64,000 nt of DNA from Olsenella_L sp051876355. GTDB taxonomy: Bacteria > Actinomycetota > Coriobacteriia > Coriobacteriales > Atopobiaceae. The notes beneath the pieces were generated by a model. The model made no database searches. It was not told the origin of the DNA and saw only the letters and a program-made list of their open reading frames with translations. Position 1 is the first letter of the stretch. Each line of letters opens with the position of its first letter. The DNA lies in NCBI GenBank assembly GCA_051876355.1, contig JBJEHU010000053.1, positions 1-64,000 on the forward strand. Direction: 5' to 3'. This document shows, piece after piece, positions 50,958 to 59,639 of the stretch. Made by a program: the position numbers and the translations under genes.

Positions 50958-51626
50958 ATGCGGGCAATCGTGGCACTTGGCTATGAGGCAGTATGCGCCC
51001 TTGTCCCGTACGCAATCGCTTCCGGCGTGAATGCGCACAGGAGCCGTGCTGCCGCCTCAGCATCTCCACGTCCCAGCATGTGGGTGCACAGGCTGGCTGT
51101 GGCCCTTTTCGGCATCTGCCTCTTCTCCATCCTCTGGATCTGCGGAGTGGGGACGTTTGCCGATCTCTGGCGGGGCACCTCGCTCAAGATTATGCTCAAC
51201 ATCAATCTCGTGCCCTTCGATGCCTACCTGAACTGGACGACCTGGGCGCTCAACGTCGTGCTCTTCGTGCCGCTCGGGTTTCTGCTTCCGTGCTGCTGGG
51301 AGGGCTATGACCGGATCGGGCATACGGCCCTCTTCGGCTTTCTCTTCTCGCTTGCGATAGAGCTCTCGCAGCTCCTGAACTTCCGTGTCACGGATATCGA
51401 CGATCTCATTGCCAATACGCTCGGCGCTGTCGTCGGCTGCATCGTCTTCCTGGTCCTCCGTGCCCTCATCCCGAGATGGTGGGAGAGGCATCTGGGATCT
51501 CAAACGCTCGAGCCCCGCGGCAATGCTGCCAAGGATGCGGCAGTGCTCTTCCTCGGCGTCTTCTTCCTCTATGCCTCGAGAAGGCATGCGGAGATGGGCA
51601 TCGTGAACTTCCTCGACAGGCTCTGA
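50958..51626 (+). CDS. VanZ-like membrane protein
   Basis: 222 residues with about five hydrophobic segments. The VanZ-type core is present: NINLVPFDAYLNWTTWALNVVLFVPLGFLLP, then FSLAIELSQLLNFRVTDIDDLIANTLGAVVG. VanZ proteins modify resistance to teicoplanin-type glycopeptides; most chromosomal homologues have no known role. Nothing nearby suggests a van cluster. Confidence 0.88.
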   Translation: MRAIVALGYEAVCALVPYAIASGVNAHRSRAAASASPRPSMWVHRLAVALFGICLFSILWICGVGTFADLWRGTSLKIMLNINLVPFDAYLNWTTWALNVVLFVPLGFLLPCCWEGYDRIGHTALFGFLFSLAIELSQLLNFRVTDIDDLIANTLGAVVGCIVFLVLRALIPRWWERHLGSQTLEPRGNAAKDAAVLFLGVFFLYASRRHAEMGIVNFLDRL

Positions 51627-51667
51627 GCATGAAGGAGGGCGGAGCCTGAGCTCCGCCCTCCTGTGTC

Positions 51668-51868
51668 TTACGGTCTATAGCGCAGAGAGACTTCAAGAAA
51701 CTCTGCTTTGCCCTCTATGTAGTCTGAGTAGGCTTCGGTCGGATCCTGTCCATGGTAGGAGGCACAGAACCCGCACTGGTCGCAGTCTGCGATGCAGGGG
51801 AAGCGGTCCTTTATGTACCAGAGCCGGTCAGACCGTGTGGACTCACTGATGCTTGGTGCTGGCTTCAT
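51668..51868 (-). CDS. Small Cys-rich protein, probable metal binder
   Basis: 66 residues. Four Cys are arranged CIADCDQCGFC (C-x3-C-x2-C-x2-C), followed by YHGQDPTEAYSDYIEGKAEF. I recall similar short proteins with a Cys cluster followed by GxDPxEAY in other anaerobes, but know no function. GAGG lies 11 nt before the ATG. The gene is co-directional with the DUF1304-like gene 22 nt upstream, so they may share a transcript. Confidence 0.6.
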   Translation of the reverse strand: MKPAPSISESTRSDRLWYIKDRFPCIADCDQCGFCASYHGQDPTEAYSDYIEGKAEFLEVSLRYRP

Positions 51869-51890
51869 GGCATATCGCCTCTTCGAACGT

Positions 51891-52247
51891 CTAGAAGATG
51901 AGGCAGCTCAGGAGGCAGAGCATGGCAAGGCCGCCCTGCTGGAGCAGGATCTTCGGGTTCGAGCTCACGGCTCCATATGCTGCTACGCAGATGATATAGA
52001 GCATGAGGAAGATGAGCGCAAGGGCGCTCTGGAGCAGGAGGGCGCAGATTACGAGCACAGCGATGAGGCCGTTGTAGACGCCCTGGTTCTTGAAGAGGGT
52101 GGAGACGGAGTCGCGCGAGAGCTCCTCTTCCGTCATGCTGAAGACCTTTGCTGTCTTCGCAGAAGTCGTGGCGATGGTCTCGAGATAGAAGATGAAGAAG
52201 AACTCTGCTGCGACGAGCAGGGCAAGAACGATCGTGATGGGCGACAT
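51891..52247 (-). CDS. DUF1304-like small membrane protein
   Basis: 118 residues from the ATG at 52247 after AAGGAGG; longer upstream frames lack such a site. Four hydrophobic helices, with FLFxxET-like FFFIFYLETIATTS near the N-terminus and LFKNQGVYNGLIA in the middle, the hallmark of DUF1304 membrane proteins. Function unknown. Its promoter (TTGTGC-17-TACAGT on the minus strand, plus 52284-52312) overlaps a palindrome shared with the divergent MATE gene. Confidence 0.82.
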   Translation of the reverse strand: MSPITIVLALLVAAEFFFIFYLETIATTSAKTAKVFSMTEEELSRDSVSTLFKNQGVYNGLIAVLVICALLLQSALALIFLMLYIICVAAYGAVSSNPKILLQQGGLAMLCLLSCLIF

Positions 52248-52301
52248 GGGTCCTCCTTGGACGCTTGGCTTGGTTTCAGTGATACTGTACCCCGAAAATA
52301 G

Positions 52302-52313
52302 ATTGTGCACAAT
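52302..52313. promoter_or_regulatory. Palindrome in the divergent DUF1304/MATE promoter region
   Basis: ATTGTGCACAAT is a perfect 12-bp palindrome covering the -35 of the minus-strand promoter. A candidate operator controlling both divergent genes. Confidence 0.5.
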
Positions 52314-52395
52314 ATAAAATTCTTGACAGGGCAAGAAATGCGCCGACTTCTTGAAATTGGCATGCGCCCTCTGGCAGAACGGCAGGGCGCGTACC

Positions 52396-53826
52396 ATGAG
52401 ACCCATGAAGAACCTGAAGCAGATACTCGCGGCACGTGCCGCCATGGGAGCAGAAGAGAAATACCGGGAGATGACGGAGCGGCCGGTTGGCCCGCTCGTC
52501 CTGTCGATGGCATGGCCATCGATCATCTCGAACCTCGTGACCGTCGTCTACAACCTCGCCGACACCTACTTCGTCGGCAGGATCAATACGTCCGCCTCGG
52601 GCGCCATAGGCATCGCCTTCGTCGCGATGACGGCAATCCAGGGCGTCGGCTTCTACTTCGGTCAGGGCACAGGAAACGCTATCTCGCGCGACCTCGGCGC
52701 CCATAGGGACGAGGATGCCTGCGTCATGGCTTCCACGGGCATCGTCTGCACGTTTGCCTGCGGCATCCTGATTGCCGTCCTCGGGAACCTCTTCCTCGAG
52801 CCCATCTGCCTCATCGCCGGGGCGACGCCCACGATCCTGCCCTACGCGGAGTCCTTCATCGGCATCATCCTGCTCGGCGCTCCCTGGATGTGCAGCTCCC
52901 TCATGCTGAACATGCAGCTGCGCTTCGAAGGGGAGAGCCTGTTCTCGATGCTCGCGATCATGTGCGGCACCGTGCTCAACATCTTCCTGTCGCCGCTCCT
53001 CATCTTCGGTGCGAACATGGGCATTGCAGGCTCTGCGCTTGCGAACATCATCTGCCAGTTCATCAGCTTCTGCCTCCTTGTCGCCGAGATGCAGAAGATC
53101 GGGACGACGCCGCTCTCGAGGAGATATGTCCGCTTCTCGAAGGCGCTTCTCAAGGAGATCAACAACGGCGGCGTGCCGTCCTTCGTGCGCCAGTGCATGC
53201 TCGGCGTCGCGACGACGCTACTGAACGATGCGGCCGCCCCCTTCGGCGATGCTGCCGTTGCCGCCATGGCGGTCGTCCAGAGGATCACGAGCGTCGGCAA
53301 CTATGTGCAGATCGGCATCGGCCAGGGCTACCAGCCGGTGCTTGGCTACAACATCGGCGCGAAGCGCTTCGACCGCGTACGGGCCGGCTACTTCTTCTCG
53401 CTCAAGGCAGCCTCCATCTCCGTCTTCGCGATCGGCGTCGTCACCTGCCTCTTCGCGCCCGATCTCATCGCGTTCTTCCGGGACGACCCCGAGGTCGTGG
53501 CTGTCGGCACGCTGACGCTCCGGCTCTCGTCGTTCTCGATCGTGCTCACGGGCGCCTCCATGATCACGAACTTCATGCTCCAGACCTCGGGCCACATGTG
53601 GAGCGCGACGATCATCGGCGCCTGCCGCCTGGGACTTGTCCTGGGGCCTGTCGTCACGATCCTCTCGCATGCGCTCGGCCTCTTCGGCCTCCAGATCGCG
53701 CAGCCGGTCTCTGACCTCATCACGTTCGTCGTGACGATACCGATGGCAAGAAGGTGCCTCGATGACTTCGCCGAGAAGGACAAGGCGGCAAAGAAAGATT
53801 CGCCGGCATCTCGAAACGCGAGGTAG
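52396..53826 (+). CDS. MATE-family multidrug exporter
   Basis: 476 residues from ATG 52396, 8 nt after GCAGGG; ATG 52405 is also possible and an upstream TTG less likely. Twelve hydrophobic segments in two halves. Typical MATE features: MAWPSIISNLVTVVYNLADTYFVGR at the start of the first half, GVPSFVRQCMLGVATTLLNDAA at the start of the second, and GIGQGYQPVLGYNIGAKRFDR. It exports cationic drugs or metabolites in exchange for Na+ or H+. Confidence 0.93.
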   Translation: MRPMKNLKQILAARAAMGAEEKYREMTERPVGPLVLSMAWPSIISNLVTVVYNLADTYFVGRINTSASGAIGIAFVAMTAIQGVGFYFGQGTGNAISRDLGAHRDEDACVMASTGIVCTFACGILIAVLGNLFLEPICLIAGATPTILPYAESFIGIILLGAPWMCSSLMLNMQLRFEGESLFSMLAIMCGTVLNIFLSPLLIFGANMGIAGSALANIICQFISFCLLVAEMQKIGTTPLSRRYVRFSKALLKEINNGGVPSFVRQCMLGVATTLLNDAAAPFGDAAVAAMAVVQRITSVGNYVQIGIGQGYQPVLGYNIGAKRFDRVRAGYFFSLKAASISVFAIGVVTCLFAPDLIAFFRDDPEVVAVGTLTLRLSSFSIVLTGASMITNFMLQTSGHMWSATIIGACRLGLVLGPVVTILSHALGLFGLQIAQPVSDLITFVVTIPMARRCLDDFAEKDKAAKKDSPASRNAR

Positions 53827-53933
53827 AAGCCCTGTCAAGAACGCCTTGCTCGCCTTGGGGCTGCCTGCAAGGGATGCTTTCTTGTATGCTTGCTGCCATA
53901 TCGCCATGCTCATCTGTGGAAGGAGGGACCGCT

Positions 53934-54422
53934 ATGGCAGAGATCGCAGAGACGCTCAAGGCCCTGCGCGAGGAGCATCATCTGACGCAGCAGGAGCTTG
54001 CAGATGCCCTCGGCGTCACGCGCCAGTCTGTCTCGAACTGGGAGCGGGGCAAGAACCTGCCTGACATCGAGTGCATCGTGCGCATCTCCGAGACCTACGG
54101 CGTCTCCCTCGACACCCTGATCCTCGGTAGTGATGGCAGAAGCGAGATGAAGGAGAAGCTTGTGCAGGACGGGGCGGACGGCGCGAGGGAAAGGCGCTTT
54201 GCCGTTGCGGCTGTCATAGGTGCCGTGCTCATGGTATGCGGCCTTGCGCTCTGGTTCATAAAGGCACATACCGTGGAATATATCGATGCAGAAGGCATCC
54301 TGCATGAGAGCTTCTGGCTCATCCCGGCAGGCTGGCTCTTCGTCTTTCTGGGTGCTGCGGTCGTGCTTGCCTCGCTCATAGGTCTTGCACGTTGGCACCG
54401 GAGCCGAAGCAGGGAAGCGTAG
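53934..54422 (+). CDS. XRE-family regulator with C-terminal membrane helices
   Basis: 162 residues from ATG 53934 after GGAAGGAGGG. Residues 1-62 are a Cro/C1-type helix-turn-helix (LRRE-like ALREEHHLTQQELADALGVT, SVSNWERGKNLPDIE). Two transmembrane helices follow (about 92-112 and 128-148). Membrane-bound XRE regulators are thought to sense envelope conditions. Thirteen nt separate it from the DUF3810-like gene, so they are probably one operon. Confidence 0.88.
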   Translation: MAEIAETLKALREEHHLTQQELADALGVTRQSVSNWERGKNLPDIECIVRISETYGVSLDTLILGSDGRSEMKEKLVQDGADGARERRFAVAAVIGAVLMVCGLALWFIKAHTVEYIDAEGILHESFWLIPAGWLFVFLGAAVVLASLIGLARWHRSRSREA

Positions 54423-54435
54423 CGGAAAGGAAACG

Positions 54436-55578
54436 ATGGGGAAGAGCAGGAAGAAGAGGAAGAGCGGACGCACGAGGAAAGAGGAGCGCCCTATCTGGTC
54501 GAAGGTGCGCCTCGCTGCGGCAGGCGTCCTTCTCCTCTCCTGCCCCATCTGCATGCTTCTCTTCTCCCACACGCCCGAGGCGTTCTTCCCGGCCTACCGG
54601 GAGTTCTCGAAGGGGCTTGCCGGCGTGCTCTCCTGGCTCACATCGTGGGCGCCGTTTGCGCTTTGGGATATAGGCCTTGTGGCAGCAGGCATCTGGATCG
54701 TCTTCACGCTCATACGGAGGCTCTGGAAGTGCGAGAAGCTCCTCCCCTGGGCATCCTGGACGCTTCTCTTTGTGGCTGCGGTCACGGCGCTTGCCGTGGA
54801 TGGCTGGGCGCTCAACCACTACGGGCCGACGCTTGCCGAGGAGATGGATCTTCCGATCCACGAGTACTCGGAAGACGAGCTCGCACAGGCTACGGGCTAC
54901 TACCTCGGGAAAGCGGCCGATACAGCCTCTTCGGTGCCAAGAAACGATGGCGGGTCGCTTGCAGACCAGGACTTCTATGAGCTGGCAAAGATTGCAGGCT
55001 CGTCGTACGTGTCGCTCTCGGAGCAATATCCCGTCTTCTCGGGCAGCACGGAGCCGGTGAAGGCGCTTCTGCTCTTCGGCGAGCCGCTCCTCTATAGCGG
55101 ACACACGGGCATCTACTGGGCAGCTTCAGGCGAGGCGGGCGTGCCGACAGACGATGCAGCGGCAGAGCTGCCGTTCACGATGTGCCATGAGGCAGCGCAC
55201 CGCTTGGGGATTGCGAGCGAGGAGGATGCGAACTTCGCAGCGTTTCTTGCATCCAGCACGAGCGACGATGCCCGCTTCGTCTACTCGGGCTACTATGATG
55301 CCTTTGCCTACTGTCTCAATGCCCTCTATGCACAGGATGCCGCGCGAGCGCAGCAGGTCGTCCAGGAGGCGCTTGGCGAGAACGAGGAGGGCGTGACGCT
55401 CGTCTTTTCCGACCGTGCTGCCACGCAGGAGCACTATGCAGCCTATGAAGGGACGTTCGAAGAGGTCGGGACGTCCGTCAACAACAGCTACCTTCAGAGC
55501 TTCGGCGAGACCGCAGGCGTCAAGTCCTACGGCCTCGTTGTCGACGATCTCATTGCCTGGTACGAAAAGGGCCTCTAG
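54436..55578 (+). CDS. DUF3810-like membrane protein, putative zinc protease
   Basis: 380 residues from ATG 54436 after GGAAAGGAA. A basic N-terminus and three hydrophobic segments (about 25-45, 70-92, 103-120) precede an extracytoplasmic domain. This contains MCHEAAHRLGIASEEDANF, an HExxH zinc-metalloprotease motif with a downstream EExAN that can supply the third ligand. The pattern fits DUF3810. Its substrate is unknown. It is coupled to the membrane XRE regulator. Its stop codon overlaps that of the convergent amylase within CTAG. Confidence 0.8.
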   Translation: MGKSRKKRKSGRTRKEERPIWSKVRLAAAGVLLLSCPICMLLFSHTPEAFFPAYREFSKGLAGVLSWLTSWAPFALWDIGLVAAGIWIVFTLIRRLWKCEKLLPWASWTLLFVAAVTALAVDGWALNHYGPTLAEEMDLPIHEYSEDELAQATGYYLGKAADTASSVPRNDGGSLADQDFYELAKIAGSSYVSLSEQYPVFSGSTEPVKALLLFGEPLLYSGHTGIYWAASGEAGVPTDDAAAELPFTMCHEAAHRLGIASEEDANFAAFLASSTSDDARFVYSGYYDAFAYCLNALYAQDAARAQQVVQEALGENEEGVTLVFSDRAATQEHYAAYEGTFEEVGTSVNNSYLQSFGETAGVKSYGLVVDDLIAWYEKGL

Positions 55579-57164
55579 GCTTCGGTCCCGTCGTCTTCTG
55601 CCTTCTCCTCCAGCTTCTCGGCGTCAGCGCAGACATCCTGGGGAGTGGGAAGCTCCTTCGTGAGGTCGCGCGGTGCATCGCGGCTATAGCGGATAGCATC
55701 ATTCACGAGGACCTCTGCCGTGCGCTCGGGCACATACACGCTCATGGATCCCGGTGCGCAGGAGCAGTCGATGCAGCCATCGTCGCCGACGATCGGGAAA
55801 TCTTCGGGGCCGATGATGGAGCACCAATGCTCGCCTGTATGGTTCGGGCCTACATACATGCGCTTCCTGCCGCCGTTTCTGTCTGTGAGGATGACAGCAA
55901 GGCCGGCATCCCCGTGCTCGGCATCGCCTTCGCGCGTCCAGCCGATCGTGTCGGGGTCGTCGAGGTAGTCATACTGCTGCCCATAGGCAAAGCGGCTTCT
56001 CAGCTCCATGAGGAGCGGCAGCTCGCGGACGGCTGGGATGTTGCCGTCATTCGGCATGCCGAAAAGGTCGCCGTAGAAGACACAGGGGTAGCCGTCCTGG
56101 CGAAGGAGAATCAGGGCATAGGCTGCCGGCTTGAACCAGCTCTGCACGAAGGACTGGAGCGCTTGGCCTGGCTGCGTGTCATGGTTCTCGACGAACGTGA
56201 CGGCGTGCCAGGGGTCTGCTGCCACAAGCGAGCCTTCGAAGAGCGTCCTCAGATCGAAGCCGCCGAATGAGCTCGAGGCAGAGAACAGATGGTAGTGGAG
56301 CGGCACGTCGAAGAGGCTCATGATCTTCTCCTGGCCAAGGTAGCTCTCGAGCTCGCCCACATCAGGAGACCAGTACTCGCCGACCGTGAAGAGCTCGCGC
56401 CCGAACTCATAGCGAAGGGTCGGGAGCCAGTCGAGGTAGAACTGCCGGTCCATGTGCTTGCAGGCATCGAGGCGGAAGCCGTCGAGGTCGCAGGTATTGA
56501 GATACCATCTGCCCCAGTTGAGGAGCTCGTTGTAGACGGGCTCATACATCTCGTCGACGTCGGCACCCATGAGGTAGTCGTAGTTGCCGTTGTCGCGGTG
56601 GTCGACCTGCTCGCTCCAGTGCTTGCCGTTGAAGAGGAAGATGCCGCTCCTCTTGCTGGCTTCATCCCAGTCCACAGCATGGAAGTCGTTCCAGTCCCAC
56701 TGGAAATTCGAGTACTTGCCATTGCGTCCCGGGAACATGAAGCGGGTCCAGGCCTGAATCTGCTGCGGCCCCGAGATCGGGTTCTCGCGGTTGCGGGAGT
56801 CCATCTCCTGCGCGGTGACCCATTCTGTCGCATCGGCGCCGAGCCTGTGATCCAAGACGATGTCGCCGAGCGCCTGTATGCCCGCATCGTGCAGGGCGTT
56901 GATGGCGGCCTGGTACTCTTCCTTCGTGCCGTATTTCGTGCGGACTGAGCCCTTCTGGTCGAACTCGCCGAGATCGTATGTATCGTAGACGCCGTAGCCG
57001 ACATCCACTCCGCCGGCAGAGCCTTTGTAGGCGGGAGGCAGCCATACAGCCGTTATGCCATTGTCGGCAAACGTCTGCGCATCCTCTGCGATGCGGCGCC
57101 AGTGCCTGCCATCCGCATCGAGGTACCACGAGAATCCCTGAAGCATCGTTCCGTTCATTGTCAC
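55575..57164 (-). CDS. Intracellular alpha-amylase (GH13)
   Basis: 529 residues without signal peptide, so cytoplasmic. Similar to the GH13_5 group (AmyS/MalS-like). Motifs: WLPPAYKGSAGGVDVGYGVYD, DIVLDHRLG, nucleophile Asp in FRLDACKHMD, Glu in FTVGEYWSPD and TFVENHDTQPGQ. The C-terminal ~45 residues are Glu/Asp/Ala-rich, beyond the family core. It would degrade glycogen or imported malto-oligosaccharides, complementing the glg operon. GGGAGG lies 7 nt before the ATG. Confidence 0.93.
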   Translation of the reverse strand: MTMNGTMLQGFSWYLDADGRHWRRIAEDAQTFADNGITAVWLPPAYKGSAGGVDVGYGVYDTYDLGEFDQKGSVRTKYGTKEEYQAAINALHDAGIQALGDIVLDHRLGADATEWVTAQEMDSRNRENPISGPQQIQAWTRFMFPGRNGKYSNFQWDWNDFHAVDWDEASKRSGIFLFNGKHWSEQVDHRDNGNYDYLMGADVDEMYEPVYNELLNWGRWYLNTCDLDGFRLDACKHMDRQFYLDWLPTLRYEFGRELFTVGEYWSPDVGELESYLGQEKIMSLFDVPLHYHLFSASSSFGGFDLRTLFEGSLVAADPWHAVTFVENHDTQPGQALQSFVQSWFKPAAYALILLRQDGYPCVFYGDLFGMPNDGNIPAVRELPLLMELRSRFAYGQQYDYLDDPDTIGWTREGDAEHGDAGLAVILTDRNGGRKRMYVGPNHTGEHWCSIIGPEDFPIVGDDGCIDCSCAPGSMSVYVPERTAEVLVNDAIRYSRDAPRDLTKELPTPQDVCADAEKLEEKAEDDGTEA

Positions 57165-57315
57165 GCCTCCCAGCCAAGGCAGCTGTGCTATCGAAATCTT
57201 CTTCTCTTAGCTACGTGCCCTCCATCTGTGGCTCGTATACCGCGGTCTGTGCATGCTTACGCAATCACGACGTTGCTGCCTGTGCAGAAGGGGTGCAGGA
57301 GAGCGGCCTCCCGTG

Positions 57316-57370
57316 TTGACAATTGTCCGGATACGGATTAATGTAGCTTGCGCTTTGTCCGGATACGGAT
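57316..57370 (+). promoter_or_regulatory. marR-ABC promoter with two identical operators
   Basis: TTGACA (57316-57321), 17-bp spacer, TAATGT (57339-57344). A 16-nt perfect direct repeat, TTGTCCGGATACGGAT, occurs at 57323-57338 (filling the spacer) and 57355-57370 (just past the start, next to the ribosome binding site), 32 bp apart. Each contains the dyad TCCG-GATA-CGGA. This is a textbook arrangement for autorepression by the MarR protein encoded downstream. Confidence 0.8.
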
Positions 57371-57385
57371 GAAAAGGAAGAGAAG

Positions 57386-57871
57386 ATGGAGAGAGAAGAG
57401 AGGGGAAGCCGCAAGCCGACGGTGCGCGACATCGATATCCTCTACCGCGAATCCGACCGTCTCTACTATGAGCTGGCACGTGGCTGCGGACTGTCCGATG
57501 CTGCCTACTGGGTGCTCTACGAAATCGTCTACAACGGTGGTGTGGCCTCGCAGCGCTCGCTTGCCCAGGCATTTGCCCTCTCGCGGCAGACCGTGAACAC
57601 GGCCATCAAGTCGCTCGAGGCAAAGGGGCTCGTGAAGCTCGAGTTCGAGGAGGGGAGTCGCAAGTGCAAGGACGTCCTCCTGACCGATGCCGGCCGTGCG
57701 TTCTGCGATGAGAAGCTCGTCCCAGCCATGGAGGCAGAATCGCGTGCCTTCGAGGCGCTCTCGGAGCATGACCGAGAAGAGTTCGTGCGGCTTGTTGGCA
57801 CGTATGCCGAGGCAATCGACCGCGAGATCGAGAAGATGAGAAATGACAGGAAGGAGGATGTGCATGATTGA
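57386..57871 (+). CDS. MarR-family transcriptional regulator
   Basis: 161 residues. Winged helix with YWVLYEIVYNGGVASQRSLA, QTVNTAIKSLEAKGLVKLE (recognition helix) and a wing ending in KDVLLTDAGRAF. Flanking helices for dimerisation. It overlaps the first ABC gene by 8 nt, so it probably controls the exporter, acting on the paired operators upstream in response to an exported compound (inference from context). Confidence 0.92.
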   Translation: MEREERGSRKPTVRDIDILYRESDRLYYELARGCGLSDAAYWVLYEIVYNGGVASQRSLAQAFALSRQTVNTAIKSLEAKGLVKLEFEEGSRKCKDVLLTDAGRAFCDEKLVPAMEAESRAFEALSEHDREEFVRLVGTYAEAIDREIEKMRNDRKEDVHD

Positions 57872-59639
57872 TGAGAGGAAGGAAGCGAGGAAGTCGTCGC
57901 TTGCGCTTCTGGCCGACCTCATGAGGCCGTACCGAGCCATGGCAGTGGCGGCGATCCTGCTTCTGCTCTGCGATGTCACAGGCATGCTCTTCATCCCGAC
58001 GGAGCTCTCTGCCCTCATGAACGCCGCTATCGACGGCGAAGGCGCAGATGTGCTCATCCACCATGGCCAGGCAATGCTTCTGGCCTCTGTTGTGGGCTCG
58101 GGAGGATGCGTCGCATCGTACTGGATCTGCTCGAAGCTTGCCGCGAAGGTTGGACGCGACCTGAGGGTCCGCGTCTACGAAAAGTCGCTCGACCTCTCGG
58201 GAACGGAGTTTGCCCAGCTGGGCACCGGCTCCATGATCACGCGCACGCTCTCTGATGCAAATGTCGTGCAGCAGACGCTGCTCATGTCGTTCATCATGCT
58301 GGCACCGGCTCCTGTGACCTGCATCGTCGCAATCATCCTGGCCTTCCAGGCAGATGCCGTGATGGGACGTCTCCTGCTCCTTGTCACGCTTGTGATCATC
58401 GCAATCGCCGGTATCGCCGTGAAGATGTCTGCGCCGATCTTCCTCAGGCTTCAGGGCTTCATCGACCGCATGAATGCGCGTCTGCGCGAGGCTATCACCG
58501 GCACCCGTGTCATCCGCGCCTTCGGCAAGGAGGAGCATGAAGAGAAGCGCCTCGATGAGACATTCGAGGAGTATGCCGCAAATGCAATCCGCGTGAATTA
58601 TATCTTCGCGATCATGGATGCGACGTGCTTCTGCCTCATGAACTTCGTCGAGTTCGCTGTCTACTGGTTCGGCGCCGACCGTGTCGGTGCCCATGCGATG
58701 CAGATCGGCTCGATCTCGGCGCTCACACAGTATGCAATCCTGATCCTCTGTTTCGTGACGATGGCGCAGTTCGCGATCCTGCAGCTGCCCCGCGCGCTTG
58801 CCTGCCTTTCCCGTGCGCAGGAAGTGCTCTCGACGGTTCCTGCCATCCAGGACCCGGCGCTTCCGGAAGAGATCGGCGACACAGCTCCTGCCGAGGTCGC
58901 CGCATTCGACCATGCCTCGTTCCGCTTCGCAGATGCGTCCGAAGACACGCTCAAGGACATGGACTTCGGCATTGCTCGCGGTTCTGTCACGGCCATCATC
59001 GGCAACACCGGCTCCGGCAAGTCGACGATTGCGAAGATGCTCCTGCGCTTCCACGACGTGACGGAAGGTGCAGTACGCTTCATGGGCCACGATGTCAGGA
59101 ACCTGAGGCAGGAGGACCTTCGGGCGCACATCGCCTACGTGCCGCAGACGGCCTGGCTCTTCAGTGGAACGATCGCGGAGAACCTGCGTGACGGCGCCCC
59201 CGAGGCCACGATGGACGAGCTCTGGCATGCCATCGATGTGGCGCAGGCAGGATTCGTGCGCGAGCTTCCTGATGGCCTGGCAGCTCCTGTTGCCCAGGGC
59301 GGCAAGAACTTCTCGGGCGGCCAGAGGCAGCGCCTTGCCATTGCCCGTGCGCTCGTGAGGAAGGCAGACCTCTATATCTTCGATGACTCGTTCTCTGCGC
59401 TCGACTACAAGACCGATGCAGCGCTCCGGCATGCCCTGTCCCATGAGCTCAAGGACGCTGCCGTCCTCATCATCGCGCAGCGCGTCTCGACGATCCACGA
59501 TGCAGGAAAGATCGTGGTGCTCAAGGATGGAGAGATCTCGGGCATAGGCACGCATGCCGAGCTCATGGAAAGCTGCTCTGATTACCGAAACATTGTCGAA
59601 TCCCAGGAGAGGGGAGGTGGCGAGAATGCAGCGCTCTGA
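57864..59639 (+). CDS. ABC exporter half-transporter, first subunit
   Basis: 591 residues from ATG 57864, 6 nt after AAGGAGG. Six-helix membrane domain (about 20-320) fused to an ATPase: Walker A IGNTGSGKSTIAK, signature FSGGQRQRLAIARAL, Walker B DLYIFDDSFSALD. The residue after Walker B is Asp instead of the catalytic Glu, a degenerate site typical of one partner in heterodimeric exporters such as BmrCD and TM287/288. Pairs with the next gene. Confidence 0.94.
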   Translation: MIDERKEARKSSLALLADLMRPYRAMAVAAILLLLCDVTGMLFIPTELSALMNAAIDGEGADVLIHHGQAMLLASVVGSGGCVASYWICSKLAAKVGRDLRVRVYEKSLDLSGTEFAQLGTGSMITRTLSDANVVQQTLLMSFIMLAPAPVTCIVAIILAFQADAVMGRLLLLVTLVIIAIAGIAVKMSAPIFLRLQGFIDRMNARLREAITGTRVIRAFGKEEHEEKRLDETFEEYAANAIRVNYIFAIMDATCFCLMNFVEFAVYWFGADRVGAHAMQIGSISALTQYAILILCFVTMAQFAILQLPRALACLSRAQEVLSTVPAIQDPALPEEIGDTAPAEVAAFDHASFRFADASEDTLKDMDFGIARGSVTAIIGNTGSGKSTIAKMLLRFHDVTEGAVRFMGHDVRNLRQEDLRAHIAYVPQTAWLFSGTIAENLRDGAPEATMDELWHAIDVAQAGFVRELPDGLAAPVAQGGKNFSGGQRQRLAIARALVRKADLYIFDDSFSALDYKTDAALRHALSHELKDAAVLIIAQRVSTIHDAGKIVVLKDGEISGIGTHAELMESCSDYRNIVESQERGGGENAAL

